A stretch of 64,000 nt of DNA from Pseudomonas japonica (GCF_900188455.1 NZ_FZOL01000002.1:361293-425292), one strand, 5' to 3'. Shown: positions 34,387-43,124, counted from the first letter of the stretch. Notes: generated by a model from the sequence alone, not told the origin. Made by a program: numbers and translations.

Positions 34387-35664
34387 ATGCACACCGCTTC
34401 CTACTACGCCGCCAGCAGCGCCCCACAGCCGGATTATCCAACGCTGGCCGGCGAACAGCGCTGCGACGTCTGCGTGGTCGGCGGCGGCTATTCCGGCCTG
34501 AACACCGCCATCGAACTGGCCGAGCGCGGCTTCAGTGTGGTCCTGCTGGAAGCGCGCAAGGTCGGCTGGGGCGCCAGCGGGCGCAATGGCGGGCAACTGA
34601 TTCGCGGCGTCGGCCACGGCCTCGAACAGTTCGAGCCGGTGATCGGCGCCGAGGGCGTGAAACAGATGAAGCTGATGGGGCTGGAAGCGGTCGAGATCGT
34701 CCGTCAGCGGGTCGAGCGCAACGACATTGCCTGCGACCTGACCTGGGGCTACTGCGACCTGGCCAACAAACCCCGCGAATTCGCCGACTTCGCCGAGGAA
34801 GCCGAAGCCCTGCGCGCCCTCGGCTATCGCCACGAACTGCGCCTGGTGCAGCCACAGCAGATGCACACGGTGATCGGCTCGGACCGCTACGCCGGCGGTC
34901 TGGTCGACATGGGCTCCGGTCACCTGCACCCGCTGAACCTGGCCCTGGGCGAAGCCGCGGTGGCGGCAAAACTGGGGGTGCGCCTGTTCGAGCGCTCGCC
35001 GGTGACCCGCATCGACTACAGCACACAAGTGAACATCCACACCGACCGCGGCAACGTCCGCGCCGCAACCCTGGTGCTGTGCTGCAACGCCTACCTCAAC
35101 GACCTGAACCGCGAACTGGGCGGCAAGATCCTTCCCGCCGGCAGCTACATCATCGCCACCGAACCGCTGGACGAAGAACGCGCGCGACAACTGCTGCCGC
35201 AGAACATGGCGGTCTGCGACCAGCGGGTGACCGTGGATTACCTGCGTTTGTCCGCCGATCGCCGCTTGCTGTTCGGCGGTGCCTGCCATTACTCGGGACG
35301 CGATCCGCGCGACATCGGCGCCTACATGCGCCCGAAGATGCTCAAGGTCTTCCCGCAACTGGCCGATGCACGCATCGACTTCCAGTGGGGCGGCATGATC
35401 GGCATCGGCGCCAACCGCCTGCCGCAGGTCGGGCGCCTGCGCGAACACGCCAATGTCTATTATGCCCAGGCCTACGCCGGCCACGGCCTGAACGCCACGC
35501 ACCTGGCCGCACGCCTGCTCGGCGAGGCGATCAGCGGCCAGCAGAGCGGACGCTTCGATCTGTTCGCCAAGGTGCCGCACATCACCTTCCCGGGCGGCAA
35601 GCACCTGCGCTCGCCGCTGCTGGCGCTGGGCATGCTCTGGCATCGGCTCAAGGAGCTTGTCTGA
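34387..35664 (+). CDS. pauB: FAD-dependent amine oxidase, gamma-glutamylputrescine oxidase type
   Basis: 425 aa DAO-fold flavoprotein. FAD-binding VCVVGGGYSGLNTAIELAER at residues 28-47, then GWGASGRNGGQLIRG, and the C-terminal YAGHGLNATHLAARLLGEAI. It resembles PuuB/PauB enzymes, which oxidise gamma-glutamylated putrescine (or related polyamines) to the aldehyde. The position downstream of dadR corresponds to P. aeruginosa PA5309 (a PauB paralog). The aldehyde would be the substrate of the PauC-type dehydrogenases at 40991 and 57518. Paralog number cannot be fixed from the sequence. Confidence 0.82.
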   Translation: MHTASYYAASSAPQPDYPTLAGEQRCDVCVVGGGYSGLNTAIELAERGFSVVLLEARKVGWGASGRNGGQLIRGVGHGLEQFEPVIGAEGVKQMKLMGLEAVEIVRQRVERNDIACDLTWGYCDLANKPREFADFAEEAEALRALGYRHELRLVQPQQMHTVIGSDRYAGGLVDMGSGHLHPLNLALGEAAVAAKLGVRLFERSPVTRIDYSTQVNIHTDRGNVRAATLVLCCNAYLNDLNRELGGKILPAGSYIIATEPLDEERARQLLPQNMAVCDQRVTVDYLRLSADRRLLFGGACHYSGRDPRDIGAYMRPKMLKVFPQLADARIDFQWGGMIGIGANRLPQVGRLREHANVYYAQAYAGHGLNATHLAARLLGEAISGQQSGRFDLFAKVPHITFPGGKHLRSPLLALGMLWHRLKELV

Positions 35665-35719
35665 CCCCGGCTACCTGATATTTCTGCCAGTTTCGGCGAA
35701 GTTACCCCGCTCTTATCCT

Positions 35720-35753
35720 TTGAATACTTGAAAAGCCATTTTCAAGTATTCAA
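35720..35753. promoter_or_regulatory. Perfect 15-bp inverted repeat before RBS
   Basis: TTGAATACTTGAAAA (35720-35734) and its exact complement (35739-35753) flank GCCA. AAGGAG (the ribosome binding site of the next gene) begins 2 bp later. The stem is AT-rich and lacks a T-run, so it is not a classical terminator. It could be an operator dyad or an RNA hairpin that sets access to the ribosome binding site. Confidence 0.75.
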
Positions 35754-35769
35754 CCAAGGAGCAGGCACC

Positions 35770-36246
35770 ATGAACTTCATCAAGAACGGAAGCTTCGAAT
35801 CCGGACAACTGGCGCCGTGGGTCGTGGATTTCGGCGACGCGGACAAGGTCGTCATCGCTGACAACCATGCGGTGCTGTTGCCGGTGGGCACGCAAATCCG
35901 CCAGGCCATCGATCCGGCCGAGATCGGTGACCTTGAAACCCTGGTGTTTCGCGTCAGGGCCCGCGCCGCCATGGTCGAGTCAGCCGAGGTGCTGAAGGTC
36001 AGGTCGCGTTTCCGCTTCGGCATCCGCTGTTTCTACAGCACCCAACCGGGCGGCACCGTGCTCGATTTCGACGCCAGTGGCGGCCTGCAAAGCTTCCAGG
36101 CACATGACCAGTTGATCACGTCCGTACCGTTGGTCGCCATGGAAGTGATCTGCTGGGTGCTACCGAACCCGGCGAGCCCCGAACACGACTTGCGGGACAT
36201 CTGGTTCACCGGGTTCGAGCTGATGTCGGGTGCGCATATCCCCTGA
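35770..36246 (+). CDS. Small carbohydrate-binding-like protein, unknown
   Basis: 158 aa, ATG 35770 with AAGGAG upstream. The N-terminus (MNFIKNGSFESGQLAPWVV) has the NGSFE.G.L..W pattern of galactose-binding-like/CBM4_9 beta-sandwich modules, followed by beta-rich sequence with FRVRARAAM and a C-terminal block DIWFTGFELMSG. There is no signal peptide and no catalytic domain, so it appears to be a free-standing binding module that stays in the cytoplasm or leaves by a non-Sec route. It is preceded by the perfect hairpin at 35720-35753. I do not recognise a named family. Confidence 0.7.
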   Translation: MNFIKNGSFESGQLAPWVVDFGDADKVVIADNHAVLLPVGTQIRQAIDPAEIGDLETLVFRVRARAAMVESAEVLKVRSRFRFGIRCFYSTQPGGTVLDFDASGGLQSFQAHDQLITSVPLVAMEVICWVLPNPASPEHDLRDIWFTGFELMSGAHIP

Positions 36247-36248
36247 AC

Positions 36249-36479
36249 TCAAGACCGCCAGAACGGCTTGAGCCCTTCCTCGACCGCATCCCCCCGGCTA
36301 AGGCCGATATCCTTCAGTTGCGCGGGCGTCAGTTCCAGCAGTGCCCGCCGGGTTTCCCAGCGATGCCGCCACAGGCGCAGGGTGCCGATGAACCGTGGCG
36401 CGCGCAGCCTGGCTTCGCGCTGAGCCCGCTCCAGTTCGCTGCCATACAGTTTCACGCGCACATCGCTCAGGCCGTTCAT
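36249..36479 (-). CDS. DUF1127 small protein
   Basis: 76 aa from ATG 36479; a GTG three bases upstream is an alternative and GGAGG lies just before. The C-terminus (WETRRALLELTPAQLKDIGL, then SRGDA) is the DUF1127/YjiS-like motif, an Arg-rich helical segment found in short proteins that in some bacteria bind RNA or affect phosphate/carbon regulation. It is divergent from the MocR regulator, whose operator array lies between them. Confidence 0.85.
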   Translation of the reverse strand: MNGLSDVRVKLYGSELERAQREARLRAPRFIGTLRLWRHRWETRRALLELTPAQLKDIGLSRGDAVEEGLKPFWRS

Positions 36480-36539
36480 CACATCGTCCTCCAGGGTTGG
36501 TAAACCGTGGAGAAAGCATGCGCGCGTAGGAAATTTCGT

Positions 36540-36620
36540 TACAGATTCAACGGATCAGAATTTTCTTCATACAGATTTCTTCATTTCTCCTCTGAATGAT
36601 GTATTTTTCCGAAATCTGTA
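36540..36620. promoter_or_regulatory. Three-site operator array for MocR
   Basis: TACAGATT occurs at 36540 and at 36570, exactly 30 bp apart, and the second copy (TACAGATTT, 36570-36578) is mirrored by AAATCTGTA (36612-36620). Direct repeats a whole number of helical turns apart plus a distal inverted copy are typical of MocR-type sites. The array covers the DUF1127-MocR intergenic region. Confidence 0.65.
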
Positions 36621-36650
36621 CTGGTTCAATCCTACGGAGCTGCCTGGAGT

Positions 36651-38087
36651 ATGAGCATGACCCTCTACGTCAACCTTGCCGAACTGCTGGGCGCCCGCAT
36701 CGAGCAGGGGCTCTACCGTCCCGGCGACCGTCTGCCCTCGGTGCGCGCCCTGAGCCTGGAGCACGGGGTCAGCCTGAGCACCGTGCAGCAGGCCTATCGT
36801 CTGCTGGAGGACAACGGCCTGGTGGCGCCGCGACCGAAGTCCGGCTACTTCGTACCGCAGCACCGCACCCTGCCCGCCCTGCCGGCGATCGGACGTCCCG
36901 CCCAGCGACCTGTGGATATCTCCCAGTGGGAGCATGTCGTGGAACTGGTGCGCAGCTCGCCGAACAAGGACGTGGTGCAGCTCGGTCGGGGCATGCCCGA
37001 CGTCACCGGCCCGACCCTCAAGCCGCTGTTGCGCAGCCTCGCCCAGCTCAGCCGGCGCCAGGACATGCCGGGCCTGTACTACGACACCATCAGCGGCACC
37101 CCGGCGCTGCGCGAGCAGGTCGCGCGCCTGATGCTCGACTCCGGCTGCACCCTGAGCGCCAACGACCTGGTGATCACCACCGGCTGTCACGAAGCCCTGT
37201 CGGCCAGTATCCGCGCGGTGTGCGAGCCGGGCGATATTGTCGCGGTGGACTCGCCGAGCTTTCACGGCGCCATGCAGACGCTCAAGGGCCTGGGCATGAA
37301 AGCCATGGAGATCCCCACCGACCCGCTCACCGGCATCAGCCTCGAAGCCCTGGAACTGGCCCTAGAACAATGGCCGATCAAGCTGATCCAGGTGACCCCG
37401 ACCTGCAACAACCCGCTTGGCTACGTCATGCCCGAGGCACGCAAGCGCGCCCTGCTCAACCTGGCCCAGCGCTTCGACGTGGCGATTCTCGAAGACGATG
37501 TGTATGGCGACCTCGCCTACACCTACCCGCGACCGCGCACCATCAAGTCGTTCGACGACGACGGCCGCGTGCTGCTCTGCAGCTCCTTCTCCAAGACCCT
37601 GGCCCCAGGTCTGCGGATCGGCTGGGTGGCGCCAGGGCGCTACCTGGAACGGGTGCTGCACATGAAGTACATCGGCACCGGCAGTACCGCGACGCAGCCC
37701 CAACTGGCCATCGCCGACTTCATCGAAAGCGGCCATTACCAGCCGCATCTGCGCCGCATGCGCAGTCAGTACCAGCGCAGTCGCGACCAGATGATCGACT
37801 GGGTCACCCGTTATTTTCCCGCCGGCACCCGGGTCAGCCGGCCCCAGGGCAGCTTCCTGCTGTGGGTCGAACTGCCGGAGCAGTTCGACACCTTGAAACT
37901 CAACCGCGTGCTGCTCGAACAAGGCGTGCAGATCGCCATGGGCAGCATCTTCTCCGCCTCCGGCAAGTACCGTAACTGCCTGCGCATGAACTACGCGGCG
38001 GTGCCCACCCCGGTCATCGAAGCGGCGGTGCGCAAGGTCGGGGAAAATGCCATTCGTCTCTTGGCGGAGGAAGCGAACGCCGGGTAA
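36651..38087 (+). CDS. MocR-family regulator (GntR wHTH plus aminotransferase domain)
   Basis: 478 aa; ATG 36651 with an alternative ATG at 36657. N-terminal GntR winged helix (about 8-70; GLYRPGDRLPSVRALSLEHG, then VSLSTVQQAYRLLED) fused to a fold-type I aminotransferase domain (from about 95). The PLP lysine lies in SSFSKTLAPGLRIGW and PTCNNPLGYV and LEDDVYGDLAY are intact. MocR proteins bind PLP and an amino compound to regulate a divergent gene, here the DUF1127 gene. GabR and PdxR are family examples. The effector is unknown. Confidence 0.88.
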   Translation: MSMTLYVNLAELLGARIEQGLYRPGDRLPSVRALSLEHGVSLSTVQQAYRLLEDNGLVAPRPKSGYFVPQHRTLPALPAIGRPAQRPVDISQWEHVVELVRSSPNKDVVQLGRGMPDVTGPTLKPLLRSLAQLSRRQDMPGLYYDTISGTPALREQVARLMLDSGCTLSANDLVITTGCHEALSASIRAVCEPGDIVAVDSPSFHGAMQTLKGLGMKAMEIPTDPLTGISLEALELALEQWPIKLIQVTPTCNNPLGYVMPEARKRALLNLAQRFDVAILEDDVYGDLAYTYPRPRTIKSFDDDGRVLLCSSFSKTLAPGLRIGWVAPGRYLERVLHMKYIGTGSTATQPQLAIADFIESGHYQPHLRRMRSQYQRSRDQMIDWVTRYFPAGTRVSRPQGSFLLWVELPEQFDTLKLNRVLLEQGVQIAMGSIFSASGKYRNCLRMNYAAVPTPVIEAAVRKVGENAIRLLAEEANAG

Positions 38088-38144
38088 CGTTCCGCTGTTC
38101 AACGCGGTCTACAGTTCATCTGCCCGCGATCACGGAATGCTCAT

Positions 38145-39698
38145 TTGACCAGCCACCGGCGTCTGCCCCTGTTGCTCACCCTGCTGCTGACCCTGGGCGG
38201 CTGCGCCAGTGTCGACGTGCCGCGCGACGTCAGTCAGGCGCTGCCGGCCAGCCAGTCGGCGTTCGGTCGTTCGGTGCTGCGCCAGGCCCAGGCCTACGAC
38301 GGACGCTCCGGTTTCCGCCTGCTGCCCAACAGCAACGAGGCCTTCCGCGCCCGCGCGGAGCTGATCCGCCACGCGCAGAGCAGCATCGACCTGCAGTACT
38401 ACATCGTCAACGACGGCCTGAGCACCCGCGCCCTGATCCAGGAACTGCTGGTGGCCGCCGACCGCGGCGTGCGCGTGCGCATCCTCCTCGACGACACCAC
38501 CAGCGATGGCCAGGACGGCCAGATCGGCGTGCTCGCCGCCCATCCGAACATCCAGATCCGCGTGTTCAACCCGCTGCAACTGGGCCGCGCCACTGGCGTG
38601 ACGCGAACCATGGGGCGCCTGTTCAACCTGTCGCGCCAGCACCGACGCATGCACAACAAGCTGTGGCTGGTGGACAACAGCATGGCCATCGTCGGCGGGC
38701 GCAACCTCGGCGACGCCTATTTCGACGCCGAGCCCAACCTGAACTTCACCGACATCGACCTGCTCGGCGTCGGACCGGTGGCCGAACAGCTCGGGCACAG
38801 CTTCGACCAGTACTGGAACAGTGCCCTGAGCAAGCCGATCGGCGATTTCCTGTTCACCCAGCCCACCCTCGACGACCTGCATGCCAGCCGCCAGCGCCTG
38901 GAAAAATCCCTGGCCGAAGCCCGTGCGCAGAACCGCAAACTGTATGAACGGCTGATGGCCTGGCAGACCCAGCCGCGCCTGGACACCTGGCGCAACGAAC
39001 TGATCTGGGCCCATGCCCAGGCGCTGTGGGATGCACCGAGCAAGGTGCTGGCCGACGACGAGCCAGACCCGCAGTTGCTGATGACCCGGCAACTGGCCCC
39101 GGAGCTCAATGGCGTGCGCAAGGAACTGATCCTGATCTCGGCCTACTTCGTGCCACGCAGGGAAGGCCTGCTGTACCTGACCAGCCGCGCCGATGCCGGG
39201 GTTTCGGTGAGCCTGCTGACCAATGCCCTGGAAGCCACCGACGTGCCGGTGGTGCACGGTGGCTACGCGCCCTATCGCCGGGCCCTGCTGGAGCATGGGG
39301 TGAAACTCTTCGAACTGCGCCGCCAGCCTGGCGATCCAGGCCAGCCGCGCTATCGCCTGAGCGGCGGCTCGGACTCCAGCCTGCACAGCAAGGCGATCGT
39401 CTTCGACCGGCGGAAGACCTTCATCGGCTCGTTCAATTTCGATCCCCGCTCGGTGCTGTGGAACACCGAGGTCGGCGTGCTGGTGGACAGCCCGGAGCTG
39501 GCCCAGTACACCCGCGACCTGGCGGTGCAGGGCATGGCGCCGGCGGTGGCGTACCAAGTGGAATTGCAGGACGGCAAGCTGGTGTGGGTCACCGAGGACC
39601 ATGGCCAGCGCCGCGTGCTGAGCACCGAGCCTGGGGGCCTGTGGCGACGCTTCAATGCGTGGATCGCCAAGGCGGTCGGGCTGGAGAAGATGCTTTAG
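38145..39698 (+). CDS. Phospholipase D-family lipoprotein, ClsC-like
   Basis: 517 aa from TTG 38145. A lipoprotein signal (LLTLLLTLGGCASVDVP) has its lipobox Cys near residue 20. Two HKD motifs are present: HNKLWLVDNSMAIVGGRN at about residue 168 and HSKAIVFDRRKTFIGSFNFD at about 410, spaced as in the ClsC/YmdC cardiolipin synthase group. Such enzymes make cardiolipin from phosphatidyl donors. The lipoprotein signal is unusual for cytoplasmic-face ClsC and suggests outer-leaflet or periplasmic action. It converges on the MFS gene with a 4-bp overlap of stop codons. Confidence 0.85.
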   Translation: MTSHRRLPLLLTLLLTLGGCASVDVPRDVSQALPASQSAFGRSVLRQAQAYDGRSGFRLLPNSNEAFRARAELIRHAQSSIDLQYYIVNDGLSTRALIQELLVAADRGVRVRILLDDTTSDGQDGQIGVLAAHPNIQIRVFNPLQLGRATGVTRTMGRLFNLSRQHRRMHNKLWLVDNSMAIVGGRNLGDAYFDAEPNLNFTDIDLLGVGPVAEQLGHSFDQYWNSALSKPIGDFLFTQPTLDDLHASRQRLEKSLAEARAQNRKLYERLMAWQTQPRLDTWRNELIWAHAQALWDAPSKVLADDEPDPQLLMTRQLAPELNGVRKELILISAYFVPRREGLLYLTSRADAGVSVSLLTNALEATDVPVVHGGYAPYRRALLEHGVKLFELRRQPGDPGQPRYRLSGGSDSSLHSKAIVFDRRKTFIGSFNFDPRSVLWNTEVGVLVDSPELAQYTRDLAVQGMAPAVAYQVELQDGKLVWVTEDHGQRRVLSTEPGGLWRRFNAWIAKAVGLEKML

Positions 39699-40834
39699 GC
39701 GGCCGCCTCCTCGAACGCCCGCGGTCGCCGCGCCAGCAGCACCAGGATCACCGCCCCGATGGCCATGAACCACGGCAATGCATGTCCGCTCAGCCACTGG
39801 CTGCCTGCCCCGGCGGCCAGCGGTCCGATCAGGCAACCGATGCCCCAGAGCTGCGCCACATGGGCGTTGGCCCGCACCAGGGCGTCGTCGCGATAACGCT
39901 CGCCGATGAGGATCAGCGACAGGGTGAACAGCCCGCCCGCGCTGGCCCCGAACAGCACCCACAACGGCCAGATCAGCGACGTCTGCAACAGCAGCGGAAT
40001 CATCAGGCTCGACAGCGCCAGGGTCACCGCGCAGCCGCTGAACAGCGCGCGCCGCGACATGCGGTCGGCCAGCGCACCGATCGGCAACTGCAGCACGGCA
40101 TCGCCGACCACCACGGTGCTGACCATGAACAGCGCCACCTCCGCGGTGAATCCCTGTTGCAGGCAGTACACCGGCAGCAGGGTCAGGATCATCGCCTCGA
40201 AGGCGGCGAACAGGGCGATGGCCCAGGCGATCACCGGCAGGTTGCGGCAGAAGCCGAACAGATCGCGAAACGTCACACTGGCCGCCTCGGTGCTCGGCGC
40301 ACCGCCGCGGCCGAACAGCAGCAGCGGCGAGACCAGCAGCAGGCCGACGCCGATCCAGAAGCCGAGGTCGTCTTCCGCACCGACCACGCCCAGCAGCAAA
40401 GGCCCGGCCAGTTGGCTGAGGGCGTAGCTGCTGCCATACAGGGCCACCAGGCGACCACGCCACTGCTCGATCACCAGTTGGTTGATCCAGCTTTCACCGA
40501 GGATGAACACGATGGTCAGGACCATACCGATGAGCAGACGCAGGACCAGCCACACCGGATAGCTGGGCAGCAGCGCCAGGGCGCCGATGGACAGCGCGCC
40601 ACCCCACAGGCACAGACGCATCAGCCCCGGCGTACCGAAGCGCGCAGCCAGGCGACTGGCCAGGCTGGCGCCGCAGAGCACGCCAATGGCCGGCATCGCC
40701 GCCATCACACCGATGGCGAAGCTGCCATAGCCCCAGCTCTCCAGGCGCAAGGACACCAGCGGCATGCTGACGCCCAGCGCCAGACCGACGCTGAGCACCG
40801 CGGCCAGGACGGCGAAGTAGGTCCCCCAACGCAT
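39695..40834 (-). CDS. MFS transporter, YcaD-like
   Basis: 379 aa with about twelve hydrophobic segments. The MFS loop motif appears as SRLAARFGTPGLMRL and the mirrored LADRMSRRALFSG. It resembles the YcaD/YfkF group of small MFS transporters without an assigned substrate. It converges with the phospholipase D-like gene. Between it and the aldehyde dehydrogenase lies a REP doublet, so it is a separate transcription unit. Confidence 0.85.
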   Translation of the reverse strand: MRWGTYFAVLAAVLSVGLALGVSMPLVSLRLESWGYGSFAIGVMAAMPAIGVLCGASLASRLAARFGTPGLMRLCLWGGALSIGALALLPSYPVWLVLRLLIGMVLTIVFILGESWINQLVIEQWRGRLVALYGSSYALSQLAGPLLLGVVGAEDDLGFWIGVGLLLVSPLLLFGRGGAPSTEAASVTFRDLFGFCRNLPVIAWAIALFAAFEAMILTLLPVYCLQQGFTAEVALFMVSTVVVGDAVLQLPIGALADRMSRRALFSGCAVTLALSSLMIPLLLQTSLIWPLWVLFGASAGGLFTLSLILIGERYRDDALVRANAHVAQLWGIGCLIGPLAAGAGSQWLSGHALPWFMAIGAVILVLLARRPRAFEEAAA

Positions 40835-40856
40835 GTGTTACTCCTTCATATGAATT

Positions 40857-40966
40857 GGGGCCGCTTTGCGGCCCTTCGTGAGCAAGCTCGCTCCTACAGA
40901 GTTCGGCGCAATCGCGTGATCCCCTGTAGGAGCGAGCTTGCTCGCGAAGGGCTGCAAAGCAGCCCC
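40857..40966. repeat. REP doublet, tags inward
   Basis: GGCCGCTTTGCGGCC outer stem on the left and GGGCTGCAAAGCAGCCC on the right, with the GTAGGAGC tags facing inward, as in the doublet at 11620. The core reads GAGCTTGCTCGCGAAGG, a further sequence class. Located between the MFS gene and pauC. Confidence 0.75.
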
Positions 40967-40990
40967 AATGGCACTACCGCCAGATCTGGA

Positions 40991-42484
40991 TTACAGCTTG
41001 ATCCAGGTCGCCTTCAGCTCGGTGTACTTGTCCAGCGCGTGCAGCGACTTGTCACGGCCGTTGCCCGACTGCTTGAAGCCGCCAAACGGCGCGGTCATGT
41101 CGCCGCCGTCGTACTGGTTGACCCAGACGCTGCCGGCACGCAGTGCCTTGGCGGTCTTGTGGGCCTTGCCGATGTTCGCGGTCCACACACCGGCAGCCAG
41201 GCCGTAGGGGGTGTCGTTGGCGATGGCGATGGCTTCCTCGACGCTGTCGAAGGTGATCACCGACAGCACCGGGCCGAAGATCTCTTCCTTGGCGATGCGC
41301 ATGGCGTTGTTCACGCCGTCGAAGATGGTCGGCTCGACGTAGGTGCCGCCGGTCTCCTCGAGGATGCGCTTGCCACCGACCAGCAGCTTGGCGCCATCGC
41401 TGTGGGCCGACTCGATGTAGCCCAGCACGGTGTTCAACTGCTGGGTGTCGACCAGGGCACCGACGGTGGTCGCCGGGTCCAGCGGGTTGCCCGGCTTCCA
41501 GGCTTTCAGGGCTTCCAGGACCATCGGCAGGAACTGGTCCTTGATCGAACGTTCCACCAGCAGGCGCGAACCGGCGGTGCAGACTTCGCCCTGGTTGAAG
41601 GCGATGGCGCTGGCGGCGGCTTCGGCGGCGGCCTTCAGGTCGGGAGCGTCGGCAAAGACGATGTTCGGGCTCTTGCCGCCGGCTTCCAGCCACACGCGCT
41701 TCATGTTCGATTCGCCGGCGTAGACCATCAGTTGCTTGGCGATCTTGGTCGAACCGGTGAACACCAGGGTATCGACGTCCATGTGCAGGGCCAGGGCCTT
41801 GCCGACGGTGTGACCGAAGCCTGGCAGGACGTTGAGCACGCCGGCCGGGATACCGGCTTCAACCGCCAGCTGAGCGATGCGGATGGCGGTCAGCGGGGAT
41901 TTTTCGGACGGCTTGAGGATGATCGAGTTACCGGTAGCCAGTGCCGGGCCGAGTTTCCAGCAGGCCATCAGCAACGGGAAGTTCCACGGCACGATCGCCG
42001 CGACCACGCCCACCGGCTCGCGGGTGACCAGGCCGAGCTGGTCGTGCGGGGTGGCGGCGACTTCGTCGTACACCTTGTCGATGGCTTCGCCGTTCCAGGC
42101 CAGCGCGGCGGCGGCACCCGGAATGTCGATGCTCAGCGAGTCGCTGATCGGCTTGCCCATGTCCAGGGTTTCCAGGAGGGCCAGTTCCTCGACGTTCTGC
42201 TTGAGCAGGCCGGCGAAGCGGATCAGGGTGGCCTTGCGCTTGGCCGGAGCCATGCGCGACCAGACGCCGGAGTCGAAGGTGGCGCGAGCATTTTCCACGG
42301 CGCGCTGGGCATCGGCTTCATCGCAGCTGGCGATGTGCGCCAGGAGGCGGCCGTCGACCGGGCTGGTGCATTCGAACGTCGCGTTCGAGAGGGCGGCGGT
42401 GTATTCACCATTGATGAAGGCACGGCCTTCGATCTTCAGTTGCTGGGCACGCTGTTCCCAATCCGCACGCGTCAGGGTGGTCAT
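40991..42484 (-). CDS. pauC: Gamma-glutamyl-aminobutyraldehyde/4-guanidinobutyraldehyde dehydrogenase
   Basis: 497 aa from ATG 42484 (MTTLTRADWEQ), preceded by GGAGGAG. A longer upstream extension is not protein-like. It is an NAD(P)+-dependent aldehyde dehydrogenase with catalytic Cys in NQGEVCTAGSRLL and the general base in VWLEAGGKSPN. It fits PuuC/PauC/KauB, which oxidises gamma-glutamylated aminoaldehydes, and the position matches P. aeruginosa PA5312 (pauC/kauB). A very similar gene lies at 57518 in the same orientation. PauR and the cupin-gene promoter region upstream suggest polyamine control. Confidence 0.9.
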   Translation of the reverse strand: MTTLTRADWEQRAQQLKIEGRAFINGEYTAALSNATFECTSPVDGRLLAHIASCDEADAQRAVENARATFDSGVWSRMAPAKRKATLIRFAGLLKQNVEELALLETLDMGKPISDSLSIDIPGAAAALAWNGEAIDKVYDEVAATPHDQLGLVTREPVGVVAAIVPWNFPLLMACWKLGPALATGNSIILKPSEKSPLTAIRIAQLAVEAGIPAGVLNVLPGFGHTVGKALALHMDVDTLVFTGSTKIAKQLMVYAGESNMKRVWLEAGGKSPNIVFADAPDLKAAAEAAASAIAFNQGEVCTAGSRLLVERSIKDQFLPMVLEALKAWKPGNPLDPATTVGALVDTQQLNTVLGYIESAHSDGAKLLVGGKRILEETGGTYVEPTIFDGVNNAMRIAKEEIFGPVLSVITFDSVEEAIAIANDTPYGLAAGVWTANIGKAHKTAKALRAGSVWVNQYDGGDMTAPFGGFKQSGNGRDKSLHALDKYTELKATWIKL

Positions 42485-42510
42485 AGCAAACTCCTCCTGT
42501 TGTTGATGTG

Positions 42511-42539
42511 CAGTGTCACGCGAGAGGTCATCGACACTG
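42511..42539. promoter_or_regulatory. Inverted repeat upstream of pauC
   Basis: CAGTGTC (42511-42517) and GACACTG (42533-42539) form a perfect 7-bp dyad with a 15-bp spacer, 27 bp upstream of the pauC start. Its role as a PauR or other operator is inferred from position only. The surrounding region also holds the divergent cupin-gene promoter. Confidence 0.4.
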
Positions 42540-42682
42540 TCAGAAATTTCCGCCGGAGCTGTCATCGCTCTACAGCATCCGACACCCTAAACTACTGGAA
42601 CCCGGATTATCAATATATTTGACATTAAGCTATCAAAAGCCTAGTGATGTTCATTTTATTTAACAACCAGGTGAGCCGTTCC

Positions 42683-43042
42683 ATGAATATCCAGCAGATC
42701 GTCGACTTCGCCCAGGCACTGACCGAGGCCGAACGCTACCGTCCCGCCGCCGAGAAGATCCTCAAGGGCGAACCCGACCAGGTGGTCTACAACCACTACG
42801 CCAGCCCCTGCGGCCAGTTCGCCGCCGGTGTCTGGGAAGGCGCGGTCGGCCAGTGGACGGTCAACTACACCGAGCATGAATACTGCGAAATCGTTCAGGG
42901 CGTCTCGGTGCTGCGCGACGAGCAGGGCCAGGCCAAAACCCTGCGCGCCGGCGACCGTTTCGTGATCCCGGCAGGCTTCAAGGGCACCTGGGAAGTGCTC
43001 GAGCCGTGCCGCAAGATCTACGTGATGTTCGAACAAAAATAG
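42683..43042 (+). CDS. Cupin (DUF861/EutQ-like) protein
   Basis: 119 aa from ATG 42683 (MNIQQIVDFAQALTEAE), with AGGTGA upstream. The cupin_3 core is clear: VWEGAVGQWTVNYTEHEYCE and LRAGDRFVIPAGFKGTWEVL, ending KIYVMFEQK. It belongs to the DUF861 cupins linked to amine and sugar-acid catabolism. It is divergent from pauC and probably co-regulated with polyamine breakdown, perhaps as a small-molecule-binding or isomerase-like accessory protein. Confidence 0.82.
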   Translation: MNIQQIVDFAQALTEAERYRPAAEKILKGEPDQVVYNHYASPCGQFAAGVWEGAVGQWTVNYTEHEYCEIVQGVSVLRDEQGQAKTLRAGDRFVIPAGFKGTWEVLEPCRKIYVMFEQK

Positions 43043-43124
43043 ATAAGTAGCCCATGTGCGGACACCTGTATTGAGAGCATGACGTGGTCCATCCGGACAA
43101 CCACTCAACAAGGAAGACCACATC

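Noticed and set aside
39026-42622. A 1198-codon open frame on the plus strand across the PLD, MFS and aldehyde dehydrogenase genes
   Set aside because: It is antisense or out of frame to three well-supported genes, is built from Arg/Gly/Gln-rich shadow sequence, and has no family motif or RBS. High GC produces such frames.
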